Shown: positions 38,539-46,788 of the stretch, piece after piece | Numbering within the stretch: the stretch's first letter is position 1 | How the letters are laid out: the number at the start of each line of letters is the position of its first letter | NCBI GenBank assembly: GCA_938031185.1 | Contig: CALHGX010000047.1 | Coordinates: 1-64,000, forward strand | Direction: 5' to 3' | Source of the DNA: an uncultured bacterium | GTDB lineage: Bacteria > Verrucomicrobiota > Kiritimatiellia > CAIKKV01 > CALHGX01 | DNA length: 64,000 nt | Notes under the pieces: model-generated | What the model was told of the DNA's origin: nothing | Database searches by the model: none | The model's input: only the letters and a program-made list of their open reading frames with translations | Program-made: the position numbers and the translations under genes

Positions 38539-39445
38539 GGCCATCGGCCGGGCGGTGTTTTGCAGGCCGTTTCTGCCGCGCGGAAAAGCGGTGATCGCGT
38601 TTCTCAATTGTTTGGGGATGCTGGCCGGCGGAACCGCGGTGTCGGCGCATGCCGAGGATATGGAGGAGAGGATGCCGCCACCGCCCGCGCTCGGGTTCCC
38701 GGTGGGCGAAATCCTGCGCTACCGCATCCACTGGGGCATTGTTCCGGTCGGCGCCTGCCAGGTGAGCACCTTCTGGACCGAACTGGATGGCCGCCGGGTC
38801 TTGCGTATTCGTGTCCGAACCAAGTCGAACCGCGTCATTGCCAGCGTCTATCCGGTGGACGATGTGCTGGAAACGGATGTCGACCCCCAGACCTTCCTTC
38901 CGTTACGCTTCGTCAAGAATCTTAGCGAAGGCAAACACCGCTATCATGAAGTCACCGTGTTCGACCACGCCGAGGGGGTGGCGCGATGGGCATCGCTGAT
39001 TACCGGCCGAAAGAAGATCATTCCCATAGAGCCCGAAACACGGGATATTCTCTCCTTCATGTACTGGCGCCGCCAGCGCCCACTGGACAGCGGCACCACG
39101 GAGCAGACGCGCGTGATGGCCGACAACAAAATCTACGACCTCTGGCTGACGATCGGAGGGATTGAATCCGTCAAACTCCCCGCATTCGGCCGTGTGCCCA
39201 GCCAACGCATTGAGCCGGATGCGGCGTTTCAGGGATTGTTTGTGCGAAAAGGCCGTATTACGCTCTGGACATCGGCGGACGAACGCCGAGTTCTCACCCG
39301 GCTTGTCGGCGCCGTACCCGTCGCGAAAATCGAGGCGGTGCTCTGCGACGTTCGCGGACCGGGAGAGGACACATGGACGCGGCTGAGCCGGGAACGACCG
39401 GAGACCGATTTGGAGCCCGACGACGGCGCGCCCTCTTTGCCATGA
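38492..39445 (+). CDS. DUF3108 domain protein, exported
   Basis: The 317-residue product carries a hydrophobic segment ending near Ala-His-Ala ([20 protein letters not shown]), consistent with export, then the DUF3108 blocks [40 protein letters not shown] and [11 protein letters not shown]. Family members are periplasmic beta-rich proteins of unknown role. ATG 38492 is favoured by GGAG 7 bases upstream; ATG 38528 is an alternative nearer the hydrophobic stretch. Its stop overlaps the start of the sigma-54 activator gene (ATGA). Confidence 0.85.
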   Translation: MRHWFEPSANSEMKPEAIGRAVFCRPFLPRGKAVIAFLNCLGMLAGGTAVSAHAEDMEERMPPPPALGFPVGEILRYRIHWGIVPVGACQVSTFWTELDGRRVLRIRVRTKSNRVIASVYPVDDVLETDVDPQTFLPLRFVKNLSEGKHRYHEVTVFDHAEGVARWASLITGRKKIIPIEPETRDILSFMYWRRQRPLDSGTTEQTRVMADNKIYDLWLTIGGIESVKLPAFGRVPSQRIEPDAAFQGLFVRKGRITLWTSADERRVLTRLVGAVPVAKIEAVLCDVRGPGEDTWTRLSRERPETDLEPDDGAPSLP

Positions 39446-41025
39446 GTACCCACGAAGAGCAAAACGCGACATCCCAGCGGCGGGCCGCCTTGGAGCTGGA
39501 GGTCCTGTATCGCATTTCCAAGGCCCTCGCCCACCGGCACGATGTAGAGGCGCTGCTTGAGGAGGTTCTGGATATCGCCGAGCGGGAAATGGGCATGTCC
39601 TACGGGACGCTGACGCTCCGCCAGCCCGACTCGGATGTTTTCGTCATTGCCGCCTCGCGCGGACTCACCCCCGAGGAGCGGCGGCGCGGACAGTACCGTC
39701 TGGGCGAAGGCATCACCGGCACCGTCGCGCAAACCGGCACGCCGGAGGTCGTGCCGGATATCCGGCGCGATTCCCGTTTTCTCAACCGCACCCGCTCAAG
39801 ACGTTCCGCGCAGGGCGCCTTCATTTGCGTGCCGATTCTCCATCAAGGCCGCGTGATCGGCACCATGAGCATTGACCGTCCACTGAGCAACGAGCGTGAA
39901 CTGGCCCGCGATGTCAGTTTCTTGACGCTCGTGGCAGGCCTGCTGGCGGAAGCGGTGGCCGGCATCCGCGAGCAGATGGCGGAACGGGAGAGCTTGCGCG
40001 AGGAAAACGAGCGCCTCCGCCGCCAGCTCGGCGACCGGTATCAGCCCGCGAATCTGGTGGGCACCTCCAAGGTTATGCGTCTTGTCTACGAACAAATCGC
40101 CCAGGTGGCAAACAGCACGGCCACGGTCCTGATCCGGGGCGAATCCGGCACAGGCAAGGAGCTGGTGGCGCGGGCCATCCACTTCGGGAGTTCCCGGCGC
40201 AACAGTCCTTTCGTGGCCGTGAACTGCGCGGCGCTGCCCGAGAATCTGGTGGAAAGCGAGCTCTTCGGGCACGAGAAGGGCGCCTTCACAGGCGCGGCCC
40301 AGCAGCGCAAGGGGCGGTTCGAACTGGCGAACGGCGGCACGTTGTTTCTGGACGAGATCGGCGACATCTCCCCCGCGGTCCAGGTGCGCCTGCTGCGGGT
40401 GCTTCAGGAGCGCTCCTTCGAACGAGTGGGAGGGGATCGGCCAATCACTATCAATGTCCGAATGATCGCGGCGACCAGCCGCAATCTGGAGGACGAAATC
40501 AAATCAGGCCGCTTCCGCGAGGACCTGTACTACCGCCTGAACGTGTTTCCCATCCATGTGCCGCCCCTCCGTGAACGGCGCTCCGATATCCTGCTGCTGG
40601 CGGATCATTTTCTGCAGAAGTTCAACCAGGCCTACGGCAAGCAGGTCAAACGCATCGCCACGACAGCCATCAACATGATGATGGCCTACCACTGGCCCGG
40701 CAACGTGCGCGAACTAGAGAATTGCATTGAGCGCGCCGTCCTCACGGCCACGGACAACGTGATCCACGGCTATTTGCTGCCGCCCACGCTGCAGACCGGA
40801 GAAGCGACGCGCACCACGCTGCTCCCCGACGGCGGCGCCAACCTCAAAAGCATGGTCGAATCTTTTGAGCGCGAGATCATCGTGGACGCGCTCAAGAAAC
40901 ACCGCGGTAACGCGGCCGCCGCGGCGCGTTACCTTCAGACGACCGAACGCATCATCCACTACCGCATCCGCCACTTGGGGATTGTGGCGCGCGACTACCG
41001 CGCGCCACGCACGCCCTCTGCTTGA
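39442..41025 (+). CDS. Sigma-54-dependent activator with GAF domain (NifA/FhlA-like)
   Basis: This 527-residue enhancer-binding protein has a GAF sensor domain (about residues 20-165, [18 protein letters not shown]), a short coiled linker, an AAA+ domain with Walker A GESGTGKE, the sigma-54 contact loop GAFTGA and Walker B LFLDEIGD, and a C-terminal Fis-type helix-turn-helix ([23 protein letters not shown]). The domain order is that of NifA. No nif genes are here; its targets may be nitrogen genes such as gdhA, whose 3' end is 13 bases away on the other strand. ATG 39442 lies in the DUF3108 stop; 39373 is a possible earlier start. Confidence 0.93.
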   Translation: MSTHEEQNATSQRRAALELEVLYRISKALAHRHDVEALLEEVLDIAEREMGMSYGTLTLRQPDSDVFVIAASRGLTPEERRRGQYRLGEGITGTVAQTGTPEVVPDIRRDSRFLNRTRSRRSAQGAFICVPILHQGRVIGTMSIDRPLSNERELARDVSFLTLVAGLLAEAVAGIREQMAERESLREENERLRRQLGDRYQPANLVGTSKVMRLVYEQIAQVANSTATVLIRGESGTGKELVARAIHFGSSRRNSPFVAVNCAALPENLVESELFGHEKGAFTGAAQQRKGRFELANGGTLFLDEIGDISPAVQVRLLRVLQERSFERVGGDRPITINVRMIAATSRNLEDEIKSGRFREDLYYRLNVFPIHVPPLRERRSDILLLADHFLQKFNQAYGKQVKRIATTAINMMMAYHWPGNVRELENCIERAVLTATDNVIHGYLLPPTLQTGEATRTTLLPDGGANLKSMVESFEREIIVDALKKHRGNAAAAARYLQTTERIIHYRIRHLGIVARDYRAPRTPSA

Positions 41026-41038
41026 TTGCGGCGACGGA

Positions 41039-42379
41039 TCAGACCAACCCCTGCTCCACCATCGCGTCGGCCACCTTGACGAAGCCGGCGATGTTGGCGC
41101 CCATCACGTAGTTGCCCGGCTGCCCGTATTCGACCGAAGCGGCGTACGCGCTGGCATGAATCGCCTTCATGATCCCGTAGAGCCGTTGGTCCACGTCCTC
41201 GCGGCTCCAAGACAAACGCATCGAGTTCTGCGCCATCTCCAGCCCCGATGTGGCTACGCCGCCCGCGTTCGCGGCCTTGCCCGGCCCGTAGAGAATCTTG
41301 TGAGCCAGAAACACCTCAACGCCTTCCGGATCCGTCGGCATGTTGGCGCCTTCGGCCACAAGTATGCAGCCGTTTTTGACCAAGGTTCGCGCGTCGTCGC
41401 CCGAAATTTCATTCTGTGTCGCCGAAGGGAATGCGCAATCGCAGGGAATATCCCACGGACGCTTGCCGGGCCGGTACTCCGCTTTGAATCGTTCCGCATA
41501 TTCCTTGATCCGGCCGCGCCGGATGTTCTTCAGCTCAATCACATAAGCCAGTTTCTCGGCGTTGATCCCATCCCGATCGTAGATGGTCCCGTCCGAGTCG
41601 GACAGCGTCACCGCTTTCCCGCCCAGTTGATTGATCTTCTCCACAGTGTATTGCGCCACATTTCCGGAACCGGAAACAAGGCAGATCTTTCCCTCAATCG
41701 AGTCCTTGCGGGTGGCCAGCATTTCCTGCGCGAAATACACGGCCCCATAGCCCGTCGCCTCCGGCCGGATCAGGGAGCCGCCCCAGTTGATGCCCTTGCC
41801 GGTCAGCGTGCCCGTGAACTCGTTCTGAATCCGGCGGTACTGCCCGAACAAATAGGCCACTTCCCTGCTGCCCACGCCGATATCGCCCGCCGGCACGTCC
41901 ACATCCGGTCCGATATGACGATATAACTCCGTCATGAACGACTGACAGAACCGCATCACTTCGCTGTCGGACTTGCCCTTGGGATCGAAATCAGAACCGC
42001 CCTTGGCGCCGCCCATCGGCAACGTGGTGAGCGAGTTCTTGAAAATCTGCTCGAAACCGAGAAACTTGATGATGCTCAAATTCACCGAGGGGTGGAACCG
42101 CAGTCCGCCTTTGTAAGGACCGATGGCATTGTTGAATTGCACCCGAAATCCGCGGTTCACCTGAAAGCGGTTCCGGTCGTCCTGCCACGGCACGCGAAAC
42201 ATCAGCACCCGGTCCGGCTCGACAATGCGCTCGAGAATGGCGTGATCCCGATACCGGCGATGCCGATCAAGGACCGGCGAGACCGATTCCAGCACCTCCG
42301 CCGCCGCTTGCAGAAACTCGACCTGATCGGAATTCTTGCGGCGAACCTGCTCCAACACTTCGGCCACATACGCATTCAT
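41039..42379 (-). CDS. gdhA: NADP-type glutamate dehydrogenase
   Basis: GdhA aminates 2-oxoglutarate with ammonium and NAD(P)H. The 446-residue hexameric-type product shows NNAIGPYKGGLRFHPSVN (substrate lysines), LPMGGAKGGSDFDPKGKS, DVPAGDIGVGSREVAYLFG, and a Rossmann segment LVSGSGNVAQYTVEK. Length and sequence match the E. coli enzyme class, and the S-G-N-V coenzyme region suits NADPH. AAGGAG precedes the ATG. The gene diverges from nrpR and probably responds to it. Confidence 0.96.
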   Translation of the reverse strand: MNAYVAEVLEQVRRKNSDQVEFLQAAAEVLESVSPVLDRHRRYRDHAILERIVEPDRVLMFRVPWQDDRNRFQVNRGFRVQFNNAIGPYKGGLRFHPSVNLSIIKFLGFEQIFKNSLTTLPMGGAKGGSDFDPKGKSDSEVMRFCQSFMTELYRHIGPDVDVPAGDIGVGSREVAYLFGQYRRIQNEFTGTLTGKGINWGGSLIRPEATGYGAVYFAQEMLATRKDSIEGKICLVSGSGNVAQYTVEKINQLGGKAVTLSDSDGTIYDRDGINAEKLAYVIELKNIRRGRIKEYAERFKAEYRPGKRPWDIPCDCAFPSATQNEISGDDARTLVKNGCILVAEGANMPTDPEGVEVFLAHKILYGPGKAANAGGVATSGLEMAQNSMRLSWSREDVDQRLYGIMKAIHASAYAASVEYGQPGNYVMGANIAGFVKVADAMVEQGLV

Positions 42380-42401
42380 CCTGTTTGCGTCTCCTTGTTC
42401 G

Positions 42402-42413
42402 ATTGGCGCCAAT
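42402..42413. promoter_or_regulatory. Palindrome in the gdhA leader
   Basis: ATTGGCGCCAAT is a perfect 12-base palindrome 22 bases before the gdhA start. It could be an operator, but no partner copy is identified. Confidence 0.35.
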
Positions 42414-42490
42414 ATGGCGAACCATGGCCGTAACATACGACCACGATCCATCCGATTCACTCACAAACAAATCCCGATTCATGAATTATC

Positions 42491-42522
42491 AGATTGCCTG
42501 ACGGCAATCTTGCCGTTATTCT
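42491..42522 (+). promoter_or_regulatory. nrpR promoter with nested palindromic operator
   Basis: TTGCCT (42494-42499) and TATTCT (42517-42522) are 17 bases apart, giving a start about 5 bases before the nrpR ATG. The region holds the perfect palindrome AGATTGCCTGACGGCAATCT (42491-42510) and overlaps a second one, ACGGCAA-TC-TTGCCGT (42501-42516), so TTGCC/GGCAA units repeat three times between the -35 and -10. This is the expected place for an autorepressor site. Confidence 0.6.
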
Positions 42523-42533
42523 CGTGCTGTCAC

Positions 42534-43547
42534 ATGAGAGAGAAATCCCGATCCGAGCGCACGGAGCGCGCCCAGGCCGCCATTGCGCGCATTTTGTGCG
42601 AGGCCTCCGGACCGTTGGGCGCCGGTCGCATCCGGTCCCTGTTGCTCGGCGCCGGTCTTGACCTTCAACCGCGCACCATCCGCTTTCATCTCCGCGATAT
42701 GGACCGGAAGGGGTGGACGGAATGCGTGAGCCGCCGGGCGGGCCGCTTGATCACCGTCAAGGGACGGGAGGAGACCTCCCGGGCCAACGTGGTCGGCAAG
42801 GTCGGCGTGGTTTCGGCGCGCGTGGATTCCCTGGCGTACCAAACCTCCTACGACCCGCGCACCGGTCAAGGCACCGTGGTCATCAATACCGCCCTGCTCT
42901 ATCCCGAGCATGTCACGCAAGCACTGCATGAGATGCGCCTGGCGTATCGCGCGCGGTTGGGCGTGGGCGGCGTGGCGGCTCTCGTGCCGGCGGGCGAGAT
43001 GCTGGGGCAGCAAATGGTGCCGGAAAACCACGTCGGCGTCGGAACCATCTGCAGCGTGACCGTCAGCGCCATCCTCCTGCGCCGCGGCATTCCCGTCAAC
43101 TCGCGATTCGGCGGGTTGCTCGAGATTCGCGACCGCCGCCCCATCCGGTTTGTGGACCTCATCGAATACCGCGGCTCCACGTTGGACCCGCTGGAAGTCT
43201 TCATTCGGGCTGGCATGACGCGGGTGCGGGACGTCGTGCGCCGAGGCTCGGGCATCATCTGCGCCAGTTTTCGCGAGGTCCCTTCCGTGGCCCTCGCCGA
43301 CATCCGCCGCATGGAAAAGGAAATGCGAAACGGCGGACTCGCGGGCATCCTGGAGTTCGGATTGCCCAATCAGCCGCTGTTCGGCATCCCAGTCTCGGAT
43401 GGACATACGGGCATGATCGTCGTAGGCGGTTTGAACCCCATCGCCGCTGTCCATGAGGCCGGCATTCCCGTCACTCTGCGCTCGCTGGCCGGGCTGATGC
43501 CCTGCCAAACATTGCGCCCCATTGATCATCTTCGAAAAACCTCCTGA
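42534..43547 (+). CDS. nrpR: NrpR-type transcriptional regulator (winged helix plus DUF128)
   Basis: NrpR represses nitrogen-assimilation genes in methanogenic archaea and is released by 2-oxoglutarate. This 337-residue bacterial form has an N-terminal winged helix (residues about 8-75, ARILCEASGPLGAGRIRSLL and TIRFHLRDMDRKGW) and one DUF128/NRD domain (VGVVSARVDSLAYQ, VPAGEMLGQQ, GVGTICSVTVSAILLRRGIPVNS, GRFGGLLEI-like region, GILEFGLPNQPLFGIP). Archaeal versions often have two NRDs. It diverges from gdhA, a sensible target, and seems to control itself. The transcript has almost no leader. Confidence 0.87.
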   Translation: MREKSRSERTERAQAAIARILCEASGPLGAGRIRSLLLGAGLDLQPRTIRFHLRDMDRKGWTECVSRRAGRLITVKGREETSRANVVGKVGVVSARVDSLAYQTSYDPRTGQGTVVINTALLYPEHVTQALHEMRLAYRARLGVGGVAALVPAGEMLGQQMVPENHVGVGTICSVTVSAILLRRGIPVNSRFGGLLEIRDRRPIRFVDLIEYRGSTLDPLEVFIRAGMTRVRDVVRRGSGIICASFREVPSVALADIRRMEKEMRNGGLAGILEFGLPNQPLFGIPVSDGHTGMIVVGGLNPIAAVHEAGIPVTLRSLAGLMPCQTLRPIDHLRKTS

Positions 43548-43640
43548 ACCCTTGGCGCCCACCCTCTCAAGCCGGAACCACGACGTTGGTTTGGGCTTTC
43601 TTTGCCGAAGGCAGAGATTACAATGCTCAAGGGAGGCCGT

Positions 43641-44282
43641 ATGAAAGCATCGGCTGTTGTTCTGGCCGCCGGGGTGGCGGCCCTGCTCTGGTCTGCTTCG
43701 CAAGGAGGAGAGAACCCCATGTCCCATATCAAGGGATCTCGAGTGCTGATGGTCGTGGCTTCGCGCGATTTTCGCGACGAAGAGTTCGCTGAGCCGTATG
43801 ACCGGCTGATGGCCGCCGGCGCGGTCGTGACGGTGGTCTCGTCAACCGGCGCTCCCACCCGCGGCATGTTGGGCCGCGTGCTTCAGCCGGACGGCGTGCT
43901 TCGAGAACAACAGGCGGCGTCATATGACGCCGTGATCTTCGTTGGCGGTTCCGGCGCCCAGGAATACTTCAACAATCCGGATGCGCATCGGCTCGCGCGC
44001 GAAGCCGCGGAGGCAAACCGCATCGTGGCCGCCATGTGCATCGCGCCGGCCATCCTCGCCAACGCCGGTGTTTTGCGCGGGCGGCGAGCCACCTGTTTTC
44101 CGTCCGTGCTTCCCTTATTGCGCAAAGGCGGAGCCGTTGTGACGGATCGGCCTGTCGTGCGGGACGGCATCCTCATCACGGCTCCCGGTCCGGAAGCGGC
44201 TCGCGAATTCGCGTTGGCGATACAGGCCGCGCTGGAGGAACGCACCGACGTTTCCGGCCCGTCGTCTTCTCCCTCGCCATGA
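43641..44282 (+). CDS. DJ-1/PfpI family protein
   Basis: The 213-residue product has the DJ-1/PfpI fold: VLMVVASRDFRDEEFAEPY, VIFVGGSGAQEYF and the nucleophile-elbow Cys in AAMCIAPAILANAGVLRG. Related proteins are glyoxalases, chaperones or proteases. An N-terminal hydrophobic run (ASAVVLAAGVAALLWSASQGG) suggests export or membrane attachment, unusual for the family. GGGAGG precedes ATG 43641; an ATG at 43623 is less well placed. A start at the later MSHIKGSRV (about 43719, after AAGGAGGAGAG) would give a normal cytosolic protein and is a real alternative. Confidence 0.85.
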   Translation: MKASAVVLAAGVAALLWSASQGGENPMSHIKGSRVLMVVASRDFRDEEFAEPYDRLMAAGAVVTVVSSTGAPTRGMLGRVLQPDGVLREQQAASYDAVIFVGGSGAQEYFNNPDAHRLAREAAEANRIVAAMCIAPAILANAGVLRGRRATCFPSVLPLLRKGGAVVTDRPVVRDGILITAPGPEAAREFALAIQAALEERTDVSGPSSSPSP

Positions 44283-44323
44283 ACACCGGAGGCATAGCGA
44301 CGGGGGGCAGGAAAAATTCCTGA

Positions 44324-44352
44324 TTGAAACCGGGCTTCTATGTCGGTACATT
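44324..44352 (+). promoter_or_regulatory. Promoter of the tRNA-Gly/tRNA-Lys unit
   Basis: TTGAAA (44324-44329) and TACATT (44347-44352) are 17 bases apart. The predicted start is about 16 bases before tRNA-Gly. Confidence 0.6.
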
Positions 44353-44374
44353 CTTGCGCGTTCGGTCGGATTGC

Positions 44375-44450
44375 GCGAGCGTAGCTCAGTTGGTAGAGCT
44401 CCACCTTGCCAAGGTGGTTGTCGAGGGTTCGAGTCCCTTCGCTCGCTCCA
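44375..44450 (+). tRNA. tRNA-Gly (GCC)
   Basis: A full cloverleaf of 76 bases: acceptor GCGAGCG pairs with CGCTCGC, D-arm AGCTCAGTTGGTAGAGCT, anticodon loop TTGCCAA giving GCC, T-arm GGGTTCGAGTCCC, and an encoded CCA. It is followed by a run of six T. Confidence 0.97.
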
Positions 44451-44470
44451 TTTTTTCCTTGGTTTACGGC

Positions 44471-44546
<76 letters not shown>

Positions 44547-44712
44547 TCGCCGCCGCTCGGCCCATGCGCGTTGAAACACCAATTGCAAAAAGCCCCATTC
44601 AAAACGCGGGTGCTGCTGCGGGACGGCGCTACCCGGTCCTTTGTCGGATGAAAACGGGACCAATGAACGGCGGCCCCTGCTTCGAAATCTGCGTGTCCGT
44701 TTCGCTTTTCTC

Positions 44713-44741
44713 TTGATCACGCCCGCCATGCCGGGCATTAT
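44713..44741 (+). promoter_or_regulatory. Promoter of tRNA-Tyr
   Basis: TTGATC (44713-44718) and CATTAT (44736-44741) are 17 bases apart, with a start expected about 7 bases before the tRNA. The preceding spacer from 44547 holds no gene. Confidence 0.5.
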
Positions 44742-44755
44742 CCACGCCTGACATT

Positions 44756-44840
44756 GGTGGGGTTCCGGAGCGGTCAAACGGGGCAGACTGTAAATCTGTT
44801 GGCTAAGCCTTCCTAGGTTCGAATCCTAGCCCCACCACCA
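44756..44840 (+). tRNA. tRNA-Tyr (GTA)
   Basis: An 85-base class II tRNA: acceptor GGTGGGG pairs with CCCCACC, anticodon loop CTGTAAA giving GTA, a long variable arm (TGGCTAAGCCT region), T-arm AGGTTCGAATCCT and encoded CCA. Confidence 0.97.
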
Positions 44841-45070
44841 CTTTGAAGTTGGCTTTCTCTTGTCCGCCGAAGCTCCCCGAGCGAAGGAGGATTCCGCAAT
44901 GATTTTCCACGGCCCCGGCCACTCGACGCGCAGGACGGGGAACCCGCGACGGATGCGACACGTCGCGGCGTCGTCGGGGCTACACAACGCCCGATTGACC
45001 GGCGGATGGTCAATCGGGTATCAGTAAAGCTCGAATTTCGTCAAAGACGGACCACCACCTCGACACGGCC
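44841..45070 (+). other. Structured spacer after tRNA-Tyr with two strong stem-loops
   Basis: Two perfect inverted repeats are present: CGCGACG/CGTCGCG (44945-44967) and CCCGATTGACC/GGTCAATCGGG (44990-45018, 7-base loop). Neither is followed by a T run. A 42-codon frame starts at ATG 44899 after GAAGGAGG and ends at TAA 45025; its sequence (start MIFHGPGHSTRRTGN) resembles no family I know. The region may be a small RNA, a processed tail of the tRNA transcript, or a short leader gene. Confidence 0.45.
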
Positions 45071-45406
45071 ATGGCCCCTGCATCGTACGAACCATTTGTG
45101 TGCCGGCGGTGCGGCGCATGCTGTCGCGAGCCCGGCCAGGTCGCACTGACGGGGGGCGAGGCAGAAGCGATCGCCGCGCTGCTCAGCGTCTCCGTTCAGG
45201 ACTTCACCCGAGATTTCACCCGCCTGGCGGATAACCGCGCCGGTCTGGTTCTCGTGGAGCAGCCAGACGGCGCCTGCATCTTTCTCACAGCAGACCAGCT
45301 TTGCGCCATCGAGGATGTAAAGCCCCGACAATGTCGTCAATTCCCCTTACAGTGGAAACCACCCGCCCTGCTGGCCGTTTGTCCGGGCATGACCCCGACG
45401 CCGTAG
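45071..45406 (+). CDS. YkgJ-family cysteine cluster protein
   Basis: The 111-residue product has the YkgJ pattern of cysteines, CRRCGACCREPG near the start, then CIFL, CAIEDVKPRQCRQFPL and a late Cys in LLAVCPG. These are thought to bind zinc or an iron-sulfur cluster. The function is unknown. It lies between the tRNA genes and the V-ATPase operon. Confidence 0.9.
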   Translation: MAPASYEPFVCRRCGACCREPGQVALTGGEAEAIAALLSVSVQDFTRDFTRLADNRAGLVLVEQPDGACIFLTADQLCAIEDVKPRQCRQFPLQWKPPALLAVCPGMTPTP

Positions 45407-45544
45407 CCGGCTCCACTCCGTGCAACCCCTCCTTGCCAAAACGAAATACTAACGCGAATGCCCTTGTTTTTGCGCGCCACATTTCGTACATGTGATGCCT
45501 GTTTTTGACGACCTGTTCATCTCATCATCATGCGAGACACGCCC

Positions 45545-46177
45545 ATGGCCGACGATCTGGAACATTTGATTCAACGCATCAAGCAGGAAGGCGTAGCCCG
45601 GGCCGAGGCCGATGCCGACGCCATTCGGTCCGCCGCCAAGAGCGAAGCGGAGCGCATTCTGTCGGACGCCCGTGCCCAGGCAGCCGCGTTGCGAGCCGAC
45701 GCGGAAAAACAGGCGCGCACGTTCGCAGAGCGGGCGAACCAAGCGGTGAAACAGGCCGCCCGCGACGTGCTGCTGTCCGTGCATGAGGCCATTGGCGACA
45801 CGATGAAGCGACTCGTCGAAGCGGGTGTGGCCGAGACCCTCTCGCAGGATACGCTGCGCCAGTTGCTGGTGACCGTCATCGAAGCCTATTGTAACCGCGA
45901 CGGGCAGTGCCAAGACTTGGATCTCCTTGTAAGCCCTGAGGACCAGAAGAAGCTGGTCAACTTCTTTCTCCAGCGGTTCCGAGAAGCGATTGACAAAGGC
46001 GTGGAAATCCACGCCGACAACGCCATCACCGCGGGATTCAAGGTCTCCATCCGGGACGGCCATGTCTTCCACGATTTCACGGTGCCGCAGATTGCCGAGG
46101 CGCTTTCACGGTTCCTGCGTCCCCAGATCGCCGATATCGTGCAAGCGGCCGCAGCCGAAGCAGGGGCGATGAAGTAG
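45545..46177 (+). CDS. atpE: V-type ATP synthase subunit E
   Basis: Subunit E is the peripheral stalk of V/A-type ATPases. The roughly 210-residue product is a long Ala/Glu/Arg-rich N-terminal helix (DLEHLIQRIKQEGVARAEAD... to about residue 75) followed by a compact C-terminal domain (DLLVSPEDQKKLVNFFLQRF). ATG 45545 gives a typical start MADDLEHL; ATG 45530 would add five residues. It opens the operon E-DUF2764-A-B-D-I-K. A possible promoter (TTGTTT, 17 bases, TACATG) lies near 45462-45490. Confidence 0.9.
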   Translation: MADDLEHLIQRIKQEGVARAEADADAIRSAAKSEAERILSDARAQAAALRADAEKQARTFAERANQAVKQAARDVLLSVHEAIGDTMKRLVEAGVAETLSQDTLRQLLVTVIEAYCNRDGQCQDLDLLVSPEDQKKLVNFFLQRFREAIDKGVEIHADNAITAGFKVSIRDGHVFHDFTVPQIAEALSRFLRPQIADIVQAAAAEAGAMK

Positions 46178-46197
46178 CCCTTCGGCATTCGCAAGTC

Positions 46198-46788
46198 ATG
46201 AACTACTACTACCTTGTCGGGACGCTGCCCTCCCTGGTTCTCGGGAATCCGCCTGAGATTTCCATGAAGGATTTTCGGCGTCGCTGCGCGGAGCAGCTCT
46301 CGCCGAATGACCTGAATCAGCTTGACGCCTTGCTGGACGGCGCACCCGTGTCGGTTCCTCATCCCTTTGTGCTGGAGTGGGGCGAGCGCGAACGCGCACT
46401 GCGCAACGCTGTGGCTCGCGCACGCGCGGCGCGGCTCGGCCTGGACCCGCAGCCGCACCTGCGGGAAACGCGGCGCTACGACCTGGCGGCGGAGCGGGCC
46501 GTGGCCGAGGCGTTCGGCAAGCCTCACCCCGCCGAACGGGAGTTGGAACTCGACCGCTTCCGTTGGCGAACACTGGACGAACTGGCCGGCTTCAATCCGT
46601 TTTCGACACGCGCGGTGCTGGCTTACGCCCTGCGGCTGCGCCTGGCGGAGCAATGGGCGGCGATGGAAGTCGAGGGCGGCAAAGAACGACTCAACACATT
46701 GGTTCGGCAAACATGCCTTGACGGGCTGCGCGCCGCTGAAGCGGTCGGGGCGGCCCCCGCCTGGCTTTTGCGGACGGAGACAATCTGA
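46198..46788 (+). CDS. DUF2764 protein of the V-type ATPase
   Basis: DUF2764 proteins are found in V-ATPase operons of chlamydiae, spirochaetes and Bacteroidetes, where they take the place of subunit C. The 196-residue product begins MNYYYLVGTLPSLVLGNPP, the typical start, and is otherwise helical and Arg-rich (ERALRNAVARARAARLGLDP). Its stop overlaps the subunit A start (TGATG). A structural role between rotor and stator is inferred from operon position. Confidence 0.88.
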   Translation: MNYYYLVGTLPSLVLGNPPEISMKDFRRRCAEQLSPNDLNQLDALLDGAPVSVPHPFVLEWGERERALRNAVARARAARLGLDPQPHLRETRRYDLAAERAVAEAFGKPHPAERELELDRFRWRTLDELAGFNPFSTRAVLAYALRLRLAEQWAAMEVEGGKERLNTLVRQTCLDGLRAAEAVGAAPAWLLRTETI

